Source of the DNA: Verrucomicrobiota bacterium
GTDB taxonomy: Bacteria; Verrucomicrobiota; Verrucomicrobiia; Verrucomicrobiales; DEV007
Direction: 5' to 3'
Assembly: GCA_030625775.1 (NCBI GenBank)
Contig: DAOUQC010000009.1
Coordinates: forward strand, 17,751 to 81,750
DNA: 64,000 nt
Positions 1-8,456 of the stretch are shown one piece after another. Position 1 is the stretch's first letter; every line of letters begins with the position of its first letter. A model generated the notes under the pieces. It saw nothing but the letters and a program-made list of their open reading frames with translations, was not told where the DNA came from and ran no database searches. Position numbers and translations under genes: made by a program.

Positions 1-1860
1 CCTGAAACATACTCCAAACTGGTCACGACCATGCTGGAAGCCACCCGGAACCCAAGCCTGCCCGATACAGATGGCATCACCGCCCTGATGTGGTTAGCTG
101 CCTCAAACCGCTCTGACCTGCTTACCAAACTGATAGCCAAAGCAGCCAACCTGGATTCCCAGGCAACAGATGGTCGAACAGCAGCCATGTGGGCAGCCGT
201 ATCGGGAGCAGAGCATTCGCTTGCCACTCTCAAAAATGCCGGGGCCAATATGGCTATCAAGGACAAGGCCGGGCGAAGCGTAGAAGACTGGATTCAACTG
301 GGCCCCACAAACAGCCAGAGCACTCCACTTCTCCGCAAAACAAAAATATCAAACCAGAAACCTGAATCCCCGGCGGATGCCGTGGCACTAGGCGACAAAA
401 CCTACCTGAAGGACTGGCTAGCAAAAAACCCGGACAAAATCGATGGGGCCGATACCGAATTGCCCCTGCTGCAATTCGCTGCCATGCACGGCCGCACGTC
501 TATTGTGAAAATGCTTCTTGATGCGGGAGCCAATCCAAAATTACAATCTGAATCCGGCACTCAAGCTTTGCACTGGGCGGTTGCCAACGGGCATGTCGAA
601 GTGGTTAAACGGCTATTGGAAACCGATACCCTGGTTAATGCACTCAGCTCGGGATTTGCTGCTAATACGCTCACCTTGGCCATCCGCAACGGCCATGACG
701 ACATCTACCTGATGTTGATCAAAAAAGGAGCCAATCCCAGGATCAACAGCGGCTTGATGCTGCTCTCGGCGATGCAAACAGGCTCGATGGAGCAGCTCAA
801 AATGTTGCTCGCCCATGGAGCGGATCCACTGCAGAACTTTGATGAAAATAGCGATACCGCGATCAGTCATGCCGGACAAGTCGGCAAGCCGATATTCCTC
901 GAAGCCTTGCTGAAGAAATTACCCAAAAAACTCACCAAGGCTCGACAAAAACGATTTGATCGTTCGCTGACCAAGGCCATGTACAATGCCTGCCTGTATG
1001 GACGAGGAGAAATGGTTCGTTATTTAATCAACTCGCTCGACATCGATCCCAATCTGAAATTTTCCGATAATCCCGATAAAGGCTCAGAGCAGGATCCGGA
1101 TCCTTTTGCAGAAAAAGACCCTTTTGGAAGCCCGGAAAATCTCAATAAATACTCACCGTTTTCCCTCATGGTCGCCCACAACCAACCGGAGACCGTTCGC
1201 TTTTTGCTCGAATCCGGAGCCAGAATGCAAGGTCTGACCCGCAATCAGGACAACCCGTTTATCCGCGCCCTTGAAAATAACTATTCGGATATGGTTGACC
1301 TGTTATTGGAATACAAAACACCGCTGGAATTACACGCCGAATATGATGGCGAAACCCCGCTGATGAATGTCGCCCGACTGGGGAATCTTGCTCAGGCAAA
1401 ACGTCTGATCGCAGCGGGAGCCAAAGTGAATACCGTCAGTCTCTTGGATGAATCAAAAGATTTTAATGCCAAATACTTTCTGGCCTCTGACGGAGTCACC
1501 GCCTTCCTCATGAGTTGTTACGGCGGTCAGCCTGGAATGGCAGCTTATCTGATCGAGCAGGGAGCTGATTTGAAAAAAATGGACGGTCGGGGCCGGGGAG
1601 CCCTCCATGCCGTGGTGACCTCTAAGTGGACTCCTCCCAAGAAAAGGCTGGAAACCCTTAAGTGGTTGCTGGAACAAGGACTCAATGCCAATGAACCCAA
1701 TGCAAAAAACGGGGATCACCCCCTCGATGCCGCAGCCAGAAATGCTTCTACCGAAATCATCAAGCTGCTACTGGATCACGGAGCTGAAAAAAACAAATCT
1801 GCCCACGACATTGCCGTGAAAGCCAAGCGCAATGAGGCAATTCTAAGATTGCTGAAATAG
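1..1860 (+). CDS. Ankyrin-repeat protein, 5'-truncated by window edge
   Basis: Many ankyrin motifs (DGITALMWLAASNR, LLLDAGANPKLQSESGTQALHWAV, IIKLLLDHGAEKN). Reading frame stays open from base 1 upstream of the ATG at 31, so the true start is probably outside the window. Confidence 0.88.
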   Translation, partial: PETYSKLVTTMLEATRNPSLPDTDGITALMWLAASNRSDLLTKLIAKAANLDSQATDGRTAAMWAAVSGAEHSLATLKNAGANMAIKDKAGRSVEDWIQLGPTNSQSTPLLRKTKISNQKPESPADAVALGDKTYLKDWLAKNPDKIDGADTELPLLQFAAMHGRTSIVKMLLDAGANPKLQSESGTQALHWAVANGHVEVVKRLLETDTLVNALSSGFAANTLTLAIRNGHDDIYLMLIKKGANPRINSGLMLLSAMQTGSMEQLKMLLAHGADPLQNFDENSDTAISHAGQVGKPIFLEALLKKLPKKLTKARQKRFDRSLTKAMYNACLYGRGEMVRYLINSLDIDPNLKFSDNPDKGSEQDPDPFAEKDPFGSPENLNKYSPFSLMVAHNQPETVRFLLESGARMQGLTRNQDNPFIRALENNYSDMVDLLLEYKTPLELHAEYDGETPLMNVARLGNLAQAKRLIAAGAKVNTVSLLDESKDFNAKYFLASDGVTAFLMSCYGGQPGMAAYLIEQGADLKKMDGRGRGALHAVVTSKWTPPKKRLETLKWLLEQGLNANEPNAKNGDHPLDAAARNASTEIIKLLLDHGAEKNKSAHDIAVKAKRNEAILRLLK

Positions 1861-1996
1861 GAAAGCGGGCTTCCTGAATGTAAAATGGATTGCCCCTCCG
1901 TTTCGTCGCTTTCCCCCAAACCTCACATATAAAAACACCGCCCCCCTCTACGCAATGGCATTGTGTTTTACATACCACCTTCCTTTGCAGTCACCT

Positions 1997-2812
1997 TCAC
2001 TCTGCCTTGACGAACACAGTAATGATTTCACTGGTTCCGGGGTAGTCATGATCCACCGAACAGTGATAAGCCAAACACAAACGATCACCAATCACTGCCA
2101 TTGAAAGGTGTGAATTCCAATCCGCAGGGGCATCCATTACACGCTGCACAGTTTTCCCACTACCCGGCACCATGCTGCTCAACACCATCTCATACTCCTG
2201 CCCCTTCTTTTTTGGCTCCCTTGCCCAGGCGACCCAGAACCTGCCCTTTGCATACACCACATTGGAGGCCGTGGGGAAATCGTAAATCGTAGCCGGCTCG
2301 CCAATCAGAAAACGTTCCGGTTTGGCAAAACCCTCACGGGGGAAAAGATAAAGGAAAAAATCCTTCGGCCCCTCATCCAACTCTTCACTCGAATGCTTCA
2401 AGGCAACTGCAATGTGATTGGGCGTGATGCAGGAACCTTCTACCATGGTGACCACGGAATCCGTTGGCCACGCCAATGCCAACGTCTGTTTTTTTCCTCC
2501 CGGCAGAGAGATCACGGCATTTGGTTTCGTATTATTAAATCGATCCACGTTAATCACCGACTTTTTCACAGGTTTACTTTTGACCAAATGCCTCGGTGCC
2601 AGCAAACGTCCCTCCGGAGTAAACAGCATACGGAAAACCGGATGATCCCCCTCTAAATAATTATAACCAATAGAATTGGTGTTAAAATAAATCGCAAAAT
2701 TCCCCGACTCGATCAACACCCTCGGATGCACATCCCCTAGCGGATCAGAATGCGCCCGGACAGCCTCGGAAAGAAAAACCCAACAACAGATGGCTAAGGC
2801 GATTTTTTGCAC
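1997..2812 (-). CDS. Hypothetical secreted protein
   Basis: 271 aa ORF with N-terminal signal peptide (MQKIALAICCWVFLSEAVRAHS); no family recognised. Confidence 0.65.
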   Translation of the reverse strand: MQKIALAICCWVFLSEAVRAHSDPLGDVHPRVLIESGNFAIYFNTNSIGYNYLEGDHPVFRMLFTPEGRLLAPRHLVKSKPVKKSVINVDRFNNTKPNAVISLPGGKKQTLALAWPTDSVVTMVEGSCITPNHIAVALKHSSEELDEGPKDFFLYLFPREGFAKPERFLIGEPATIYDFPTASNVVYAKGRFWVAWAREPKKKGQEYEMVLSSMVPGSGKTVQRVMDAPADWNSHLSMAVIGDRLCLAYHCSVDHDYPGTSEIITVFVKAE

Positions 2813-2920
2813 AAAGCCAGGTTATCCAGAACTCATTTTGGGGACAAGACTAAATTCTCAACCATGGGAGAGTCCCTCCAAAAGCTCAAACCTCGATTCC
2901 TCCACCTGCCAAAAATTGAA

Positions 2921-3367
2921 CTACGAATCAGCGTGCAGCTTTTTGATAACCCCAACTGGTAGTTTTCCCACCGTATCCTGAAGATTGGTACTATCTGCCC
3001 ACTCGCGAAAATCGTCTGCGACCCCCACCAGAGAATCATGGAGTGGACAGGGATGTTCGCTATTACATGCCCCCCAACCAAAAGCGCAGCGATTTAGATC
3101 GGGATAGGCATCAACCGCTTTGAGGATATCAGAAAAAGGAATTTCCGAAGGATTGCGGGCAAGGGCAAATCCTCCGCCCAGGCCTTTCCGGGAGACCAAC
3201 AGGTCAGCGAGAACCAGGCGGCGCAAAACTTTTGATAAATAATGACTGGGAACTCCGCTACCTCTCGAGAGATCTTTAGCGCAAACCGAAGCATCGGGCG
3301 ACTCATTCACCAGCCAAACCATGGCTCGAAGGGCGTATTCCGAAGTCTGGGACAAAAATGGATGCAT
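2921..3367 (-). CDS. Rrf2-family transcriptional regulator, NsrR/IscR-like
   Basis: N-terminal TSEYALRAMVWLV wHTH, GGGFALARNP, and a three-Cys cluster CAFGWGACNSEHPC (C-x6-C-x5-C) typical of Fe-S Rrf2 regulators; divergent from the heme-copper operon. Confidence 0.88.
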   Translation of the reverse strand: MHPFLSQTSEYALRAMVWLVNESPDASVCAKDLSRGSGVPSHYLSKVLRRLVLADLLVSRKGLGGGFALARNPSEIPFSDILKAVDAYPDLNRCAFGWGACNSEHPCPLHDSLVGVADDFREWADSTNLQDTVGKLPVGVIKKLHADS

Positions 3368-3472
3368 CTATAAGAATCTCTGCAGCGTTATCTTTCTTTG
3401 GAGAGTTCATGGAGTGCAATGATTGCCCCACTTTTTTGAATTTCGCTGTTTCTTTTGGATTGACAACTCTTT

Positions 3473-3494
3473 TAATAGACATAAATGTCCATTA
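3473..3494. promoter_or_regulatory. Inverted repeat TAATAGACAT-AA-ATGTCCATTA, candidate Rrf2/NsrR operator
   Basis: 10-bp half-sites with one mismatch, 2-bp spacer, between the divergent rrf2-like gene and the heme-copper operon; a TTGACA (-35-like) lies at 3460-3465. Confidence 0.5.
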
Positions 3495-3519
3495 TTGATA
3501 TCCGGATTAAAAAACCTGC

Positions 3520-4983
3520 ATGTCCACTAATTTAACAGAGGTAAATCTTGAGCCATCCACTGAAGTGATCACTTCATCGATGGACTCGGGAGCACTTGCA
3601 AAGGTGGTGCCACAAAGTGCCCGGCACTGGATTGGTCTTTCTCTAGGGGTATTGGTTCTCGCCGGGCTATTTGCCTTGGCAGTAGTGATTGGCCGTATGC
3701 CTCCATTTGATCGTTTTGTCACAGATCCACTTTTTTTCAAACGCTGCCTGGTGGGGCATGTGAATATGTCACTGGTGGTATGGTTCTACTCTTTTTTTGT
3801 AGGATTGCTATTTCTGATGCCGAGCGGGCAAAATGCCGGATGGTTGCGCCGACAAGCCGCAACCGTAGCGCTTGTGGGCGTCCTTATGATGTTGGTGGGC
3901 GCAATCATTCCAGGCACCCAACCGATTCTTTCAAATTATGTGCCCACTATTGATCACTGGCTCTTCCGATCCGGGCAGATTGTTTTTGGTATCGGCATTC
4001 TCCTCGGCCTGTTGGACATACGCCTCTTCCAAGCACCCCGTCCGGGCAATACAATGGCATTCAGCATGCCGGCCGCTACACAGGAAGGTCTACATATAGC
4101 CGTGATTGCTTTTGGGCTTGCCGCGATGACTTTGGGGATATCCTTTTTCAATCGCCCTATCGGTGTAGGGGTCGACGTGTTTTATGAGCTGGTGATATGG
4201 GGAACCGGTCACCTCTTGCAATTGGTGTCCACTATCGCCATGATCTCGGTCTGGATCATTTTACTCACCCGGGTCATCGGTAGATCTCCAGTAAGTGGAA
4301 GAGGAGCTCGCATTCTTTTCTGGGCCATGCTTTTGCCATGGGTTTACGCCCCCTTTCTTGCCATGCAGGGAACAACCACCAGCACCTACCGGGGCGGCTT
4401 CACCCACCTGATGCAATGGTGCATTTTCCCTGTAACGACAATTTTTCTCATCCTCTGTATCAAGAGTGTGGTGCACGCCTGGCGAGAGGGAATCATAAAT
4501 CGCAAAATTCTGGCTGATCCCTGTTTTACCGGGTTTGCAGTGAGTGCGGGCCTTACTTTACTTGGTTTTGGACTCGGGGCAGCCATCCGTGGCTCCAATA
4601 CTATGGTTCCCGCCCACTACCACGCTTCAGTTGGTGCGATCACCGTGGCTTTCATGGCCGTAACGGGGCCGATCCTGAAAGCCTTCGATTTTTCCCTGGG
4701 CACAAAAAAATTGCGCCGTGCTTTTGCATGGCAGCCTGCACTTTATGGAATCGGAATGCTCCTGTTTGCAGCAGGATTCGGATTTGCAGGTAGCCACGGG
4801 ATGGGGCGGAAAGTTTATGGGGCGGAACAGGCCGAGCGGGGATTTGCCGAAACGGTTGGACTTGGAATTATGGGGGTGGGTGGTCTGATCGCCATCGCGG
4901 GAGGTTTGCTTTTCCTATGGATTGCGGGTGCCGCCTGGTGGCGGGGATCCACAAAAAAAACACAAATACAACGACGACCTTAG
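3520..4983 (+). CDS. Heme-copper oxidase/NO-reductase subunit I-like protein with apparently degenerate CuB site
   Basis: Polytopic; TM2 His (CLVGHVNMSLVVWF), TM6 GHLLQLVST, TM10 AHYHASVG; shares late-TM sequence (GLGIMGVGGLIAIAGG vs MLGIMGVGGVIAFIGA) with the 5720..7459 protein but lacks its AHH motif. Confidence 0.72.
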   Translation: MSTNLTEVNLEPSTEVITSSMDSGALAKVVPQSARHWIGLSLGVLVLAGLFALAVVIGRMPPFDRFVTDPLFFKRCLVGHVNMSLVVWFYSFFVGLLFLMPSGQNAGWLRRQAATVALVGVLMMLVGAIIPGTQPILSNYVPTIDHWLFRSGQIVFGIGILLGLLDIRLFQAPRPGNTMAFSMPAATQEGLHIAVIAFGLAAMTLGISFFNRPIGVGVDVFYELVIWGTGHLLQLVSTIAMISVWIILLTRVIGRSPVSGRGARILFWAMLLPWVYAPFLAMQGTTTSTYRGGFTHLMQWCIFPVTTIFLILCIKSVVHAWREGIINRKILADPCFTGFAVSAGLTLLGFGLGAAIRGSNTMVPAHYHASVGAITVAFMAVTGPILKAFDFSLGTKKLRRAFAWQPALYGIGMLLFAAGFGFAGSHGMGRKVYGAEQAERGFAETVGLGIMGVGGLIAIAGGLLFLWIAGAAWWRGSTKKTQIQRRP

Positions 4984-5006
4984 TGTCGGTGAATCAAGCT
5001 AATACT

Positions 5007-5162
5007 ATGATCCCAGAAAAACCTGATAAAAAACATTGGCTTCAAAAGCTCATGGACAACCCGTGGATCCTATTGGTTCTGGGTGTCGTGGTTCCAACCC
5101 TTTCATACACTGTATGGGGATGGATTGAACTTCTAATGATAACAGAAGCAAAACTCCCTTAA
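5007..5162 (+). CDS. Small single-TM protein (51 aa), probable accessory subunit of the heme-copper complex
   Basis: In-frame ATG inside ORF 4917..5162; MIPEKPDKKHWLQKLMDNPWILLVLGVVVPTLSYTVWGW; sits between two subunit genes in a tight operon. Confidence 0.55.
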   Translation: MIPEKPDKKHWLQKLMDNPWILLVLGVVVPTLSYTVWGWIELLMITEAKLP

Positions 5163-5179
5163 TTCTACAAAAAAAGACA

Positions 5180-5707
5180 ATGAGTATCTCTCCACCACCT
5201 GATGATTGGTTCAAAGCACCCCACGGCAATGAAAAGCTCTGGCTGGGGCTGGCGATCGCCTGGTGTATTGTGATGTCGATTGCGATGCCTTACTGGCACT
5301 TCGTAGGAAAACAAAACAGTACCGGCGAATCCTACAAAGTTACACCTAAAGACTTCATCGCCCGGGTTCAGGAATTCGTGAAAACGAATCAAGTCGGCAC
5401 GATGAACAACTTTCCTGTAGTAGAGGGAACCCCTGGGGGTGACATCTACATGCAAGGCCAAATGTGGCTCTGGTATCCAGTTCTCAAACTGAAAAAAAAC
5501 CAGACCTACCGCCTACACCTTTCGTCGATTGATCTGCAGCACGGGCTGTCTATCCAACCGCTGAACATGAACTTTCATGTATTGCCCGGATATGACCACG
5601 TGCTGACTATCACTCCGACGAGTTCAGGAGAATTCCCTCTTATATGTAATGAGTTTTGCGGAATCGGCCACCATACGATGGCCGGCCGGATTATTGTTGA
5701 AGATTAA
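5180..5707 (+). CDS. Cytochrome c oxidase subunit II-like protein with CuA site
   Basis: One N-terminal TM; CuA ligands DLQHG and CNEFCGIGHHTM (CxxxCxxxHxxM). Confidence 0.87.
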   Translation: MSISPPPDDWFKAPHGNEKLWLGLAIAWCIVMSIAMPYWHFVGKQNSTGESYKVTPKDFIARVQEFVKTNQVGTMNNFPVVEGTPGGDIYMQGQMWLWYPVLKLKKNQTYRLHLSSIDLQHGLSIQPLNMNFHVLPGYDHVLTITPTSSGEFPLICNEFCGIGHHTMAGRIIVED

Positions 5708-5719
5708 CAAAAGATTTCG

Positions 5720-7459
5720 ATGTCAGAAAATAACACAAGTGAAACGTCAGATTCAGGATCCAGCGGAAATTACCTGAATAACAATATGCGGACCTGCGAT
5801 ACCACGGGTTTACCCGTGTGCATGGTTGCCCAGAAATTCATCAAGCTGCATGCTGTGCTAGCAGTTGTATTTCTGCTGGTAGGTGCCTGCGCGGCACTCC
5901 TGCTAGCCCTTACCCGGTGGCCGGCAGTTCATCTACTCAATCAGGTTTGGTACTACCGTGTGCTTACGCTGCATGGTCTCAACATGCTGATTTTCTGGAT
6001 CCTGTTTTTTGAGATAGCTGTTCTCTATTTTGTGGGAACAAGCTTGCTGAACACACGATTAGCATCGGCTAAAACAGCTTGGGCGGGCTTCCTCCTCATG
6101 TTCGTAGGGGCGATTCTCACCAATGTAGCCATCATGCAAGGGAGAAGTGATGTACTCATGACCTCCTATGTACCACTGAAGGCATCCCCGATGTTCTACT
6201 TTGGAATCATTCTGGTGGCAGTCGGCACATTGATAGGTGTGATCAATTTTTTCTGCACGATTTACATCGCCAAAAGGGATAAAACCTATAAAGGATCTGT
6301 TCCGCTAGTCGTGTTCGGTGGAATCGCCGCAGCGATCATTGCTGTAGTGACTCTTCTGCACGGTGCTGCAGTCATGATACCCACTTGGATGTGGGCCATG
6401 GGGTGGATCGATAATATTGATCCAGCCTGGTACCGGATTGTCTGGTGGGGCCTGGGACACAACTCACAGCAGGTCAATGTCTGCGCCATGGTGGCCGTCT
6501 GGTATTTCCTCGCAACCGTCACCGTAGGAGCCAAACCTCTCAACCAGGCCGTATGCCGGGGAGCCTTTGTTCTTTACATCCTGTTCATCAACCTCGCAGC
6601 GGCCCACCATCTTCTGGTGGATCCAGGTGTAGGTGCCGGTTGGAAAATTTGGAATACCTCATACGCCATGTATCTGGCAGTATTGGCTTCCATGATCCAC
6701 GGATTCACAGTGCCCGCCTCGGTCGAGGTAGGCCTTCGTGCCCATGGTTACAATCGGGGACTCTTTGGTTGGCTGGTCGCCGCTCCCTGGAAAAATCCAG
6801 GCTTTTCGGGCTTCTTCCTTTCGCTGGTGATCTTTGGATTTGGAGGAGGAATTACCGGTGTGGTACTGGGAATCCAACAAATCAATATCATGGCCCACAA
6901 TACCCTGCGTATTCCCGGTCACTTCCATGTCACCGTGGTGGGCGGAACGACCCTAGCTTTCATGGCGCTGACTTACTACGTGGTGCCCCTGGTGTTCCAG
7001 AAAGAATTTTATCTCAAGAGCCTGTGCCGTATCCAACCCTATGTTTTTGGTGGCGGCATTGTCATGATGGCGATGGGAATGTCATTTGCAGGATCCTACG
7101 GGGTACCTCGCCGCCATTGGGACATCGATCTGACCGGTGCCCCTTTCACCTCCAACTTTGATTCCGGTGCTCATACGATGCTGGGAATCATGGGAGTCGG
7201 CGGAGTAATCGCTTTCATAGGAGCACTGATGTTTATTCTCCTGGTCGTCTCAGCGGTATTTTTTGGTAAATCAAATGCTGGAAAAGCAATGAGCGAATGG
7301 AATGAGCCTCTGGGTGTTGCCGGAGCTGACGCGGTCGCAGATGATGGCAAAAGCAATACCCGGGGAACCTTTGTATTGGCCTTGATCTTCCTCGCTTGTT
7401 TTGCAATCTACTACTTTGCCAACTGGAAATGGCTGGCGGATGTGTGGGAAGTCAGATGA
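5720..7459 (+). CDS. Heme-copper oxidoreductase subunit I, candidate CuA-type NO reductase
   Basis: Six-His pattern: LHGLNMLIFW (TM2), GHNSQQVN (TM6), AAAHHLLVDPG (TM7), GHFHVTVVG (TM10); lacks the HPEVY Tyr motif of A-type oxidases; located in a nir cluster. Confidence 0.82.
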   Translation: MSENNTSETSDSGSSGNYLNNNMRTCDTTGLPVCMVAQKFIKLHAVLAVVFLLVGACAALLLALTRWPAVHLLNQVWYYRVLTLHGLNMLIFWILFFEIAVLYFVGTSLLNTRLASAKTAWAGFLLMFVGAILTNVAIMQGRSDVLMTSYVPLKASPMFYFGIILVAVGTLIGVINFFCTIYIAKRDKTYKGSVPLVVFGGIAAAIIAVVTLLHGAAVMIPTWMWAMGWIDNIDPAWYRIVWWGLGHNSQQVNVCAMVAVWYFLATVTVGAKPLNQAVCRGAFVLYILFINLAAAHHLLVDPGVGAGWKIWNTSYAMYLAVLASMIHGFTVPASVEVGLRAHGYNRGLFGWLVAAPWKNPGFSGFFLSLVIFGFGGGITGVVLGIQQINIMAHNTLRIPGHFHVTVVGGTTLAFMALTYYVVPLVFQKEFYLKSLCRIQPYVFGGGIVMMAMGMSFAGSYGVPRRHWDIDLTGAPFTSNFDSGAHTMLGIMGVGGVIAFIGALMFILLVVSAVFFGKSNAGKAMSEWNEPLGVAGADAVADDGKSNTRGTFVLALIFLACFAIYYFANWKWLADVWEVR

Positions 7460-7499
7460 CTTCCCCACTCTCTGCCTTCTGCCTGCTTGAAAACTTACC

Positions 7500-8456
7500 A
7501 TGTCTGAAAGTCCTTCTATACGATTAATAGAGCATTTACGGCGTTTTTTTGAAAACGGAGGATTTGCCGCATTTGCCTTATGTTTACTGCTGGGATTCGA
7601 CACCCTCTTACTGGGGTTGTTATTGACTCCGGGTGGAGACCACGGCATCGGAGCATTTGCGGATGAATTGCGGGTATGGTGTTTCGGACTTGATTCGGCA
7701 ACCGGAAAATTAGAATGGAGTTATGTTTTTTCCATGCTATTCCCCCCCCTCTTACTGTCCGGAGCGCTCCTTCTTTTCTGGGGCAAACCCGTGCGCCAGA
7801 TTTTTTCCCAACCGCGCTCCCTGGCCCTGCACCTTCTTCCCGCTCTGATCCTGGTTGCTGGTTGTGGTGCATCCTTTGCATTTTTGGCAAATCCATCCCA
7901 GGGCGACAAGCTGGAATTTCCTGCAGAGGAAATCAGGACGCACCTGCCTACACCAAATCTCAATCTAATCAATCAAGCTGGCGAAAAAGTCGATCTGGCT
8001 GACATGCGTGGCAAAGTAGTCGTGCTCACCGGGATTTACACTTGCTGCGTGCAAACCTGCCCATTAATTATCTTGCAGGCAAAATCAGCCATCGCGGATT
8101 TGCCGCCGGAGCTTCTCAAAGATCTGCGCTTCGTAGCAGTGACCATGGACCCCATTCGTGACACCCCTGAAAAGCTGAAGGAATTTGCGGAAATGCAAGG
8201 AATAGCCCCACCTCTCTATCAACTGGTTACGGGGGAGGTTGAGAAAGTTGAAGCCACTCTGGACGCTATGGGCATTGCTCGGGAACTGGATAAAGAAACC
8301 GGCATTATCAGCCATGTTAATCAATTCCTTCTGGTAGACAAAGACGGCAAAGTTGCCTATCGCCTGGGCTTGGGAGAGCGGCAAAAAAAATGGCTCAGCT
8401 CGGCAATGCAGGTTTTGCTCGAAGAAAATGGTGATGAAGAAAGGCTTGTCCACTGA
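7500..8456 (+). CDS. SCO1/SenC-family protein with N-terminal membrane segments
   Basis: TGIYTCCVQTCPLI (CxxxCP), AVTMDPIRDTPEKLKEFAE, and a C-terminal conserved His region; thioredoxin-like SCO signature. Confidence 0.85.
   Translation: MSESPSIRLIEHLRRFFENGGFAAFALCLLLGFDTLLLGLLLTPGGDHGIGAFADELRVWCFGLDSATGKLEWSYVFSMLFPPLLLSGALLLFWGKPVRQIFSQPRSLALHLLPALILVAGCGASFAFLANPSQGDKLEFPAEEIRTHLPTPNLNLINQAGEKVDLADMRGKVVVLTGIYTCCVQTCPLIILQAKSAIADLPPELLKDLRFVAVTMDPIRDTPEKLKEFAEMQGIAPPLYQLVTGEVEKVEATLDAMGIARELDKETGIISHVNQFLLVDKDGKVAYRLGLGERQKKWLSSAMQVLLEENGDEERLVH

Noticed and set aside
3495-3515. Possible FNR/DNR box (TTGATATCCGGATTAA) before the heme-copper operon
   Set aside because: Does not match TTGAT-N4-ATCAA; the Rrf2-type inverted repeat just upstream is a better explanation.
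6445-7161. 238-aa plus-strand ORF in another frame of the heme-copper subunit I gene
   Set aside because: Ser/Arg/Pro-rich alternate-frame translation inside a conserved coding gene.
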